Both the position numbers and the translations under genes were made by a program. From the NCBI RefSeq assembly GCF_030440365.1, contig NZ_CP124048.1, forward strand, positions 1 through 12,341: a stretch of DNA of 12,341 nucleotides. The letters are read 5' to 3'. The stretch is from [Borrelia] lusitaniae. Its GTDB lineage: Bacteria; Spirochaetota; Spirochaetia; Borreliales; Borreliaceae. The notes under the pieces were generated by a model. That model worked only from the letters and a program-made list of their open reading frames with translations, searched no databases and was not told the DNA's origin. Shown here piece after piece: positions 1 through 6,140 of the stretch (positions are counted from its first letter, which is position 1; each line of letters opens with the position of its first letter).

Positions 1-30
1 ATATAATTTGTTAATAGTATAGATTTTTTA
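1..30. other. Left hairpin telomere sequence of a linear Borrelia plasmid
   Basis: The window opens with TATAAT at 2-7 and TAGTATA at 15-21. The second box begins 14 bases from the window end. Borrelia linear replicons end in closed hairpins whose terminal bases carry a TATAAT-like box and, in one telomere class, a TAGTATA box about 14 bases from the hairpin tip; the ResT resolvase acts there after replication. The match in motif, spacing and exact terminal position suggests the window starts at or within a base or so of the physical end. No comparable pair of boxes occurs at the other end of the window. Confidence 0.8.
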
Positions 31-590
31 TCCCTAAACTTTAGCCTCGAAAAAGTAAAATTTAAACCTAAAAAGTTAGAGTTTAACTCAATAAAATTAG
101 ACTCTAACTTAAAAAATTCAAGAAAATTAAAGCTTAGCCCTAAAAAGTTAAACTTTAACTCGAGAAAATTAGAGTTTAACTTTTTTTGTAATAACTTCAA
201 AAGAAGTATATATAAAAGCATAGCAGAAGAAGGCCCATTAAAAAAGTTTATACTAGATGAAGCAGAACTTTTCAGATACTCAACTTCTCTAAATGTTTGG
301 CTTTTGACTGTCAAGGCCTACGCAAACAAACACCATACTAATGAAAAATTCACTACATTTGAAAATTTTAATACCGTATTTAGCAATGCAAATACAAATG
401 CAAATGCAATTAAAAATGAAATTGAAATCACCAATATGCTAAAAAATCGAATTAAGCACTACAAACACTACATAAGTAAAACTGAACCCATTGTATTTGA
501 GTACTACAAAAAATACAGCAAAAGATAACAATAAGGTTTTTACTAAATTGCAAGAGCAAGAAAGCGAATTACAGTCTTTTAGCGAGATTC
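7..590 (+). pseudogene. Telomere-truncated gene fragment, family unknown
   Basis: One frame is open from 7 to the TAA at 526-528, about 173 codons. It has no ATG and begins directly at the telomere, so the 5' end of an older gene appears to be lost; a TTG at 304 is the only plausible late start and has no clear ribosome binding site. The N-terminal third is Lys/Leu/Asn-rich and internally repeated. The rest (for example SIAEEGPLKKFILDEAELF) looks like ordinary protein. After the stop, the +1 frame continues sensibly as KVFTKLQEQESELQSFSEIR to about 590, so a frameshift in the A-rich stretch near 507-525 probably made the stop. At about 598 the sequence becomes lipoprotein pseudogene. I do not recognise the family. 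Confidence 0.55.
67..182 (+). repeat. Two in-frame copies of a 44-bp unit near the telomere
   Basis: The stretch 67-110 recurs at 139-182 with a few mismatches. The offset of 72 bases is exactly 24 codons in the frame of the truncated gene, and both copies encode a KKL(E/N)FNS-type motif. Weaker related motifs occur at 31-66 and 111-138. It looks like a degenerate coding repeat rather than a telomeric tandem array. Confidence 0.6.
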
Positions 591-597
591 GTTGTAC

Positions 598-1203
598 TGT
601 ATTACATGGGGTAAATCTGATGATTTAATAGATATAAAAGAAAAGTATAGTAATTTAATTGAAAATCTTAAAGGACTTAAGTATTCTTATATTTTTTCCC
701 CAATTCGATTTAAAACTTCATCATCATGGTGGTCTTCTAACTACACTTATTATATTAATGATAATAACTATACAATATTGGGCAATAATTTGCCAATAGC
801 CAAAATAATAGCGTTTGAGTCAACCAAAGAGTTTGAAGACAAATATGAAGTTAAAAGCCTAAAGTGAATTTCTGCAGGATCGAATATTGATTTTGAGCAA
901 CATAGAACTGGCTTTGATGCAATTAAGTTAAAAGAAAATTCAAAAGAGCCCGGATACATTAATTCGTATAATTTTGGAGTTTTTAATAATGATTTAACAA
1001 ATTCTTTTAACCTTCTTTGGAAGAAAGGTGAATGGAGCAGCTATATGCTTGCACAGCTTACTATAAAAGATAAAAAAACAAATACAAACAAAACCTATGA
1101 AATTGTATTAAGTCCAAAAATATTTAACGATACCATTAAGCTAATATATGCTAAGTATCCAAAGTTATCAAAAGAAAAATTAAAGCCTCCTATTGATGAA
1201 TAA
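598..1203 (+). pseudogene. Truncated, nonsense-mutated copy of the 2217-3143 lipoprotein gene
   Basis: From about 598 the sequence aligns without gaps to 2538-3143. I count roughly 27 mismatches over 602 bases. The copy lacks the signal peptide, the lipidation cysteine and the tetrapeptide-repeat tether, so it could not be exported as a lipoprotein. In addition a Leu TTA codon of the intact gene is TGA at 865-867. Downstream of that stop the frame stays open to the TAA at 1201-1203 and still encodes the conserved C-terminus ending in PPIDE. Some other changes are non-synonymous (for example Ala to Asp in the GFAAIKL motif), consistent with relaxed constraint. No promoter or ribosome binding site is seen at the junction near 598. 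It is a dead donor-like copy beside the intact gene. Confidence 0.88.
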
Positions 1204-1286
1204 TAAATAAACTAGCTACATTTTTACCAAAAACTCTTTTACAGAAGCCGCCATCGCTTTGAAACCAAATTAGAAAAAACTTAAGC

Positions 1287-1302
1287 CTGTTATTTATAAC
1301 AG
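1287..1302 (+). terminator. Small hairpin downstream of the lipoprotein pseudogene
   Basis: CTGTTAT and ATAACAG form a 7-bp perfect stem around TT, 84 bases after the stop codon. It is conserved at 3225-3240 behind the intact gene. No T-run follows, so a role as an intrinsic terminator is only a guess. Confidence 0.3.
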
Positions 1303-1349
1303 ATGATCATGAAGCATTTGGTGATTTTATTTTTTCTTTAATTAAATCT

Positions 1350-1736
1350 AATTTACTAGATCCTATAATCATTATAACTAAATTATTTAAATTAGATTAT
1401 TCTTCATCAAGATCATCTAGCCATTATATTACACATAGCATCACTACTGCCTACAAGACTACTAATATCACTTATATAACCTTTAGTCTTTGTTGTTAAA
1501 TTTTTTGCCCAATTGATACCATCTTATCTTTCTAAGATTATCAACATCATCAATTATCATCTGTTTTATTTGTAGCCTTATTAATTTTATTTTTAGTTAT
1601 TGTTTAAAGTTGAATCTGCTTTGTTTTTAAATAAAAAATCTTCTAAATTTTTTATTATCTTTATCTTTTTTTTAAAATCACATGAAAATAGTAAAAACAA
1701 TAAAAATGCTACTCTACTTTAAATAATTTTCTTCAT
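1350..1736 (-). pseudogene. Decayed small lipoprotein gene
   Basis: Read on the minus strand from the ATG at 1736, the sequence gives MKKII, a stop, then SRVAFLLFLLFSCDFKKK. This is a typical Borrelia lipoprotein signal peptide with the lipobox LFSC, broken at codon six. Downstream one frame gives KNLEDFLFKNKADSTLNNN before stopping. After several stops and frame changes another open piece reads NWAKNLTTKTKGYISDISSL and on to about 1430. Multiple stops in all frames show it is long dead. The family cannot be named from these pieces; many plasmid-borne Borrelia lipoproteins share this signal sequence style. It lies between the two copies of the other lipoprotein gene, on the opposite strand. 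Confidence 0.6.
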
Positions 1737-2078
1737 AATTACACTTCTTAAATAAAGAAGAAATATATGCTTATCTAATCGAGATATTAGCTCAACTTAA
1801 CACAATATCCTAAAATGCACCACTACTTTCTAAAATCCCTAAATAAGTAATAAAAGACATATTGTTTTTGATTTTTTGTAACTTGGGTGTTGTTTATTAT
1901 TTTACTCTTAATCAAGTTTATTAAAAAACCTCCTCTTAGTTGTTGCATAACACTGGAATGCTTTTTGTGCTAAAAATCAAGCTCCAGATGCAAATATTCG
2001 TAAATATTTTAAACTAAAAAATCAATATAAGGTTAATTTTTCATTTCAAGACTAGTAAAATTAATTAAATGAACTAAT
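1737..2078. other. Intergenic stretch with no recognisable gene
   Basis: All frames are broken. The only stretch that reads like protein is a 34-codon open run at 1951-2055 on the plus strand (HWNAFCAKNQAPDANIRKYF and on), with no start codon or ribosome binding site. It is probably a gene fragment of unknown origin. The end of this stretch runs into the upstream control region of the lipoprotein gene. Confidence 0.4.
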
Positions 2079-2095
2079 ATTTCTAAATTAGAAAT
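2079..2095. promoter_or_regulatory. Perfect inverted repeat upstream of lipoprotein promoter
   Basis: ATTTCTAA and TTAGAAAT form 8-bp perfect arms around a single A, about 40 bases upstream of the -10 box at 2136. The core TTCTAA-A-TTAGAA recurs as TTCTAA-AA-TTAGAA at 8957-8970, upstream of the other intact lipoprotein gene. The position and symmetry suit a dimeric regulator. Which one is unknown. Confidence 0.4.
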
Positions 2096-2135
2096 TCTAG
2101 AAAAAGTAGTTCACCTAAACTAACTCTTTTTTTGG

Positions 2136-2141
2136 TATAAT
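2136..2141 (+). promoter_or_regulatory. -10 box of the 2217-3143 lipoprotein gene
   Basis: A perfect TATAAT preceded by TTTTTTTGG. No good -35 lies at 16-18 bases; the nearest candidate, TTCACC at 2110-2115, is 20 bases away. A weak -35 would fit an activated or RpoS-type promoter, but this is inference. Transcription would begin near 2148, giving a leader of about 70 bases to the ATG at 2217. Confidence 0.5.
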
Positions 2142-2216
2142 GAAAAAATTTTATGAATTTTTGAAATTAAATTAATGGAGCAGAGCTTTAAAAATTATTT
2201 AAAGCAAAAGGATTTT

Positions 2217-3143
2217 ATGAAAAAAGGCATAAGTATTTTAAATATATTTTTTTATATATCGTTTTTTTATTCTTGTTTTTTAGCCCCAAAATCTTTAAAA
2301 AACATCGAAACTGGAATTTCGGGTTTCAAGGAAATTAAAAAGAATAATAAAAAAGATATTAAAAAAGATATTAAAAAAGATATTAAAAAGAATAATAAAA
2401 AAGATAATAAAAAAGATATTAAAAAGAATAATAAAAAAGATATTAAAGGGAATAATAACAATATTTCTTATATTGATAAAGAAACTAAGTTAACTAACAT
2501 AAAAGAAGGAGAGGTTCCAGAATTATTGGTAGGAGGTTATGTTACATGGGCAAAATCTGGTGATTTAATAGATATAAAAGACAAGTATAGTAATTTAATT
2601 GAAGATCTTCAAGGACTTAAGTATTCTTATATTTTTTCCCCGATTCAATTTAAAACTTCATCATCATGGTGGTCTTCTAGCTATACTTATTATATTAATG
2701 ATAATAACTATACAATATTGGGCAATAATGTGCCAATAGCCAAAATAATAGCGTTTGAGTCAACTAAAGAGTTTGAAGACAAATATGAAGTTAAAAGTCT
2801 AAAATTAATTGCTGAGGGATCGAATATTGATTTTGAGCAACATAGAACTGGTTTTGCTGCCATTAAGTTAAAAGAAAATTCAAAAGAGGCCGGATACATT
2901 AATTCGTATAATTTTGGAGTTTTTAATGATGATTTAACGAATTCTTTTAACCTTCTTTGGAAGAAAGGTGAATGGAGCAGCTATATGCTTGCACAGCTTA
3001 CTATAAAAGATAAAAAAACAAATACAAACAAAACCTATGAAATTGTATTAAGTCCAAAAATATTTAACGATACTATTAAGCTAATACATGCTAAGTATCC
3101 AAAGTTATCAAAAGAAAAATTAAAGCCCCCTATTGATGAATAA
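2217..3143 (+). CDS. Surface lipoprotein with Lys-rich tetrapeptide-repeat tether
   Basis: The predicted protein has 308 residues. The ATG at 2217 is chosen because AAAAGGA sits four bases upstream and it gives a compact signal peptide, MKKGISILNIFFYISFFYSC, ending in the lipobox FYSC with Cys20 as the lipidated residue. The upstream in-frame ATG at 2175 would add 14 polar residues and has no ribosome binding site. Residues about 41-80 are ten KKNN/KKDI-type tetrapeptides, probably a flexible basic tether. The rest is a globular domain of about 210 residues with aromatic patches (SSSWWSSSYTYYIND) ending in PPIDE, with no further membrane segment. It resembles plasmid-encoded surface antigens of Lyme Borrelia (S1/S2-antigen or BBD10-like), but I cannot fix the family. 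A truncated copy lies 1.9 kb upstream. Confidence 0.88.
   Translation: MKKGISILNIFFYISFFYSCFLAPKSLKNIETGISGFKEIKKNNKKDIKKDIKKDIKKNNKKDNKKDIKKNNKKDIKGNNNNISYIDKETKLTNIKEGEVPELLVGGYVTWAKSGDLIDIKDKYSNLIEDLQGLKYSYIFSPIQFKTSSSWWSSSYTYYINDNNYTILGNNVPIAKIIAFESTKEFEDKYEVKSLKLIAEGSNIDFEQHRTGFAAIKLKENSKEAGYINSYNFGVFNDDLTNSFNLLWKKGEWSSYMLAQLTIKDKKTNTNKTYEIVLSPKIFNDTIKLIHAKYPKLSKEKLKPPIDE
2337..2456 (+). repeat. Ten 12-bp coding repeats (KKDI/KKNN units)
   Basis: Ten consecutive 12-base units of the form AAAAAAGATATT or AAAAAGAATAAT encode KKNN, KKDI, KKDN and finally KGNN. Units are near-identical at DNA level, so slippage or unequal crossing-over would change tether length in steps of four residues without shifting the frame. 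Confidence 0.9.
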
Positions 3144-3284
3144 TAAATAAACTAGCTACTTTTTACCAAAAACTCTTTTACAGAGCGGCCATCGCTTTGA
3201 AACTAAATAAGGAAAAACTTAAGCCTGTTATTTATAACAGATCATCATGAAGCATTTAGTAATTTTATTTTTTCTTTAATTATA
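2538..3284 (+). repeat. Direct repeat copy B (intact parent of copy A)
   Basis: This is the counterpart of 598-1344. It begins inside the coding region just after the tether, at GTTACATGGG, and ends about 140 bases past the stop codon at TTTCTTTAATTA. Copy B has the complete gene 5' of the repeat, so copy A is the derived partial duplicate. Confidence 0.9.
3225..3240 (+). terminator. Small hairpin downstream of the lipoprotein gene
   Basis: CTGTTAT-TT-ATAACAG is identical to the hairpin at 1287-1302, 82 bases after the stop codon. It lacks a following T-run, so termination is unproven. Confidence 0.3.
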
Positions 3285-3287
3285 TAA

Positions 3288-3452
3288 GCCGCTATCTTTA
3301 ACTTGCTCTATCTAGAACATCAAGGGAAAAAGACTTTAAATGAGGATATAGCTAAGGTGGTAAAAGTGATAGCTAAAAATAGAAATGGGGGCTATTGGTA
3401 CTGTAACTATGGACTTTATACCTAAGTTTACAAATTTCTTCACTATCATCTT
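3288..3452 (+). pseudogene. C-terminal piece of a DnaB-type helicase, inverted relative to the rest
   Basis: The plus strand from 3288 reads LYLEHQGKKTLNEDIAKVVK and then VIAKNRNGG. After a one-base shift near 3397 it continues AIGTVTMDFIPKFTNFFTII to a stop near 3452. This matches the last part of DnaB-family replicative helicases, where the RecA-like core ends in AK(N/Q)RNGxxGTVxxxFxPxFTxF just before the C-terminus. The remainder of the helicase gene lies immediately downstream but on the minus strand and lacks this end. Putting the two together in the right orientation gives a near-complete helicase. It is non-functional because of the frameshift, the missing start and the orientation. 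Confidence 0.7.
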
Positions 3453-3469
3453 ATGATGTAAAAAAATTA

Positions 3470-4665
3470 CAATGTCGGGTGGAAGGGAGGTGCTCTAACG
3501 GCACTTCTAGCAACTTTTGATAATAAAAACTATTATTGAAATTTCAAGCTCAAGAGCAAGTGAGCGTATAGCATGACTCAAAAACACACTTGCTCAAAAC
3601 TAGGTATATTATTTTACGACATTAGTAATTAGACTAATATAATCAATGAAAATAATGTCAACATTTTTATTTTTTCATTCGTATAACTTGAACTTTTAGA
3701 TCATATATTTGAATGCATTGAATGTTTCAACATAGAAAGACAAATTTTTATAAGCTTTAAAAGCGATTTATTATAAGCAATACACTCATTTCTATCCATA
3801 AAACAACTCTATATAACGCTTATGATATTAAAATATTGCTATTAAGAGATATAAGCCTCCTCAAAATAGATTTGTTCGACATTTCAAATGTAAAAAATCC
3901 AACACTTAGATTTTGTTTAATACAAATATTATTTACGATATTAAATGAAAAAGCAGTTTTAGAAACACTAGGCCGTGCTGCAATTACTACAAAATCAGAC
4001 TTGCCAAATTCCCGTATAATAAGCAGATAGATCTTTAAATCCACTTTTTATAAAATGATTTTTTATAAAATTTTCACTTCGAACATCACAATCAACCTAT
4101 TTTAAGATATCGACTATATGTACTAAATTTTTATTTCTATAGGTTATTTTAATAGAATTTACTTTGCTTTGTACATTATCAAAAAGCACCCCTAAATCCA
4201 TTGATTTATTCATAGCGTCTCTAATTATAATGTTAGCAACAATTACGAAGGCTGCTCTCCTTATAGCTATAATCCTTTACAATATAAATATTAGAATAAG
4301 TTTCTATTATAGATCCAAATGTACTATATTTGGATACAGACCTAATATATTCATTCATATATAAAGATCCTAAAACTTTACTAAAATTGTTGTCCTTCAT
4401 AAGCTCGTCAAGACTATAATGGGATCAATAGATAATCCTTTTTTATGTAAATTAAGCATACATACAAGTAAAAATTCTTTTATTTTTATATCTAAATCAA
4501 AATCTTTGGGATTTAAATAAAACAAAACCTTTTCAATTTCAATAGCGTTATTTAACATCCTGCCAATTACAATATTTTCAGAATCTCTATTAAAAAGACT
4601 AAATTTTTCAATAATGTCTTTAATATAAAAACCATTTTTCTTTTTAAGAATCTTCTTTAATTCTG
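3470..4665 (-). pseudogene. Plasmid DnaB-like replicative helicase, multiply frameshifted
   Basis: DnaB is the hexameric ring helicase that unwinds DNA at replication forks. Minus-strand pieces in order: an N-terminal domain from about 4665 (ENIVIGRMLNNAIEIEKVLF, then GLSIDPII), shifting near 4412 to DELMKDNNFSKVLGSLYMNE, shifting near 4260 to IAIRRAAFVIVANIIIRDAM; a linker GFKDLSAYYTG near 4040; the Walker A region GKSDFVVIAARPSVSKTAF near 3985-4010, with Ser in place of the invariant Gly before Lys-Thr; FFTFEMSNKSILRRLISLNS; Walker B VDIIFIDYISLITN near 3620-3661; then SHAIRSLALELEISIIV and LSKVARSAVRAPPF down to about 3470. At least five frame changes, several stops and a short deletion before Walker B make it dead. 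Chromosomal DnaB is essential, so this was an extra plasmid copy, like one I recall on lp28-2. Confidence 0.82.
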
Positions 4666-5692
4666 ACTAGAGGAAATTCTCTTAGAATGTCCCCTATAGT
4701 AGGAATACCCTCAACTTTATAAAATATTCCGTTCACAAAATAACCTTTTTGCCCACCAAACATAACATATGATTTATGTATCTTAGAATCGCTTTTTAAA
4801 GCAAACTCCATTTTCTTATGATTGCTCTCATATTTATCCTTAAATTCACCTACTAAATCTAGAAAATCATTAACTTTAAATTTGAGACTCATAAACCATA
4901 TCTTGTTTTTATATTTTAACTTGAATTTATCTAAGTAGAGTTTTAATATATCTTTTAAATCGTATCCTTTTATAAGATATGCTATGTAACATTCAATATT
5001 AATCAGTACATTTTTGTAGGTAGTTAAGCTATTTGAATGTTTTTTTATCTTATTATTATCTTTTATATATTTATATATAAGTGTTCAATTTGATAGGGGT
5101 GAATTTGATAAATCAACGCTTAAAAAATCAAGATTATCAATGTTCTTTTTAATTTAAAGACAGAAACTATCATTTTATCCTTTACATATGCTTTAATCTC
5201 ATTTTCAATGAGGTCTTTTATAATTGCTATTCTATCTTTCCAAATACTGGTATTTATTTTGTACAATGAAAAACTGCCATTATCTTTACCTAAACTTTTA
5301 GAAAAAGAAAGCACTAAATTTGTTTGTATGAGTTTTTTAATATCTTTTTGTATTGTTCTTTTAGTAACCGGCTTATTGTCTTTTATTAACATTGAATTTA
5401 CGCCATTTACTATGTCCCTAAGTTGATATATTTTTAGTTTTTTTGATTTTATGTAATCATCATGTTTTATTTTAAGAAACCAGGATACTTTTAGTAATCT
5501 CTAATATTCTATTTCTTTTTTAGCAATATGAGAACTAAGTCTATGATTAGAAATTTCTTTTAGATTGAAATTATTTTTTTCTATATTTTTTTCTAAAATT
5601 TCTAGATAGGTATTAAAAAAAATATATCTTTTTTTGTTATTGACACTTTTATTATTATTTACTACTCTAGTGTTATATTTTGTAAAATTCAA
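4644..5692 (-). pseudogene. Broken second PF57/62 plasmid-maintenance protein gene
   Basis: This is a decayed paralogue of the intact gene at 6141-7244. The likely start is a TTG at 5692, seven bases after AAGGAG. The frame runs to a TAG at 5501-5503 and then continues in the same frame through KTKRTIQ-like sequence (VTKRTIQKDIKKL), SLGKDNGSFSLYKINTSIWK and EIKAYVKDKMIVSVF to 5120. The intact gene has LGKDNGSFAFYIQNKNLWK and EIKKYLKDKKIVSDF at the same places. After a frameshift between about 5140 and 5070 it resumes with GYDLKDILKLYLDKF, KNKIWFMSLKFKVNDF and ends IPTIGDILREFPLVRIKEDS, against KKIWMMNGKTDKVNDF in the intact protein. The 82-residue open frame at 4644-4892 is therefore the C-terminus of this dead gene, not a separate gene. 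It abuts the helicase pseudogene on the same strand. Confidence 0.85.
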
Positions 5693-6081
5693 AATCTGGC
5701 TCCTTATTTTTTTCCATACAAACTAAGGATGCCTTTTTGTTTTAAATGTCACCTTCCCCTTTTTTAGCTTAAATATCCTTAAAACCGACTTTTGGCCTTA
5801 ATTTTAAATTGACTTACAATATTGGATATTTTTACGATTTTAAATTTATTTTAATTTTTATTTAAAAAATTTAATCATTGGTTACATAATAAAATGCACC
5901 ATACTAGATATTGTAATAAGGACTAATATTAAGACAAAATAGTCATTATTATATTGCTCATCACGAGCTTTTCTAAAAAATAAAAGAAAAAATTTTCAGA
6001 AAAAATAGAGAAATTTGGATTTAATTAGAAAAAAAGTAAACTAATAAAAAAATATATTAAATTTAATTAAGCTATTTAGTT
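5693..6081. other. A+T-rich intergenic region between two PF57/62 genes
   Basis: No open frame reads like protein on either strand. The part nearest 5693 holds the AAGGAG ribosome binding site of the dead PF57/62 gene and a short G-rich patch (AAAAAAGGGGAAGGTGAC, minus strand, about 5745-5765). Borrelia PF57/62 replicons usually have their origin next to this gene, so part of this stretch may be a former origin, but no iterons are visible. Confidence 0.35.
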
Positions 6082-6115
6082 AAACTAAAAAACATTCAAA
6101 TACCTTAAAATGTTT
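6082..6115 (-). terminator. Intrinsic terminator of the intact PF57/62 gene
   Basis: On the minus strand AAACATT (6115-6109) and AATGTTT (6096-6090) form a 7-bp stem with a 12-base loop, followed by TTTTAG and a T-rich tail. It lies about 25 bases past the stop codon at 6141. Confidence 0.5.
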
Positions 6116-6140
6116 GATATATTAAAAACAAATGATTTTT

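Larger units (their letters stand above)
598..1344 (+). repeat. Direct repeat copy A (lipoprotein 3' part plus downstream flank)
   Basis: This matches 2538-3284 in direct orientation with an offset of 1940 bases. The match covers the coding part and about 140 bases past the stop codon, including the ACTAGCTAC, CATCGCTTTGAAAC and CTGTTATTTATAACAG motifs. Small indels occur only in the noncoding flank. Similarity stops near 1344, where the sequence turns to AAATCTAATTTAC against TATATAAGCCGC in the other copy. Confidence 0.9.

Noticed and set aside
768..959. Minus-strand open frames at 768-959 and 2708-2899
   Set aside because: They are near-identical only because the lipoprotein gene is duplicated; both lie antisense to the conserved coding domain.
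1810..1825. Shared string AAAATGCACCA at about 1813 and 5891
   Set aside because: The match is only 11 bases and the flanks do not align convincingly.
2061..2172. BosR-box-like TAAATTAAAT matches near 2061-2070 and 2163-2172
   Set aside because: Near-matches to such an A/T motif are expected often in DNA of this composition; not significant without enrichment data.
2267..2461. Minus-strand open frame rich in Leu, Phe, Ile and Ser opposite the tetrapeptide repeats
   Set aside because: It is the antisense of the Lys/Asn/Asp tether repeats; it has no ribosome binding site and looks hydrophobic only because of the complementary base content.
3468..3539. Plus-strand peptide-like run (YNVGWKGGALTALLATF) after the inverted helicase piece
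   Set aside because: It is the reverse complement of the helicase segment read as VARSAVRAPPF on the minus strand, which fits DnaB better.
4164..4364. Plus-strand hydrophobic open frames at 3836-4030 and 4164-4364
   Set aside because: They are antisense to the helicase pseudogene and have no start signals.
4644..4892. Separate 82-residue hypothetical gene
   Set aside because: Its upstream sequence continues in the same frame and matches the C-terminal part of PF57/62 proteins, so it is the end of the broken gene.
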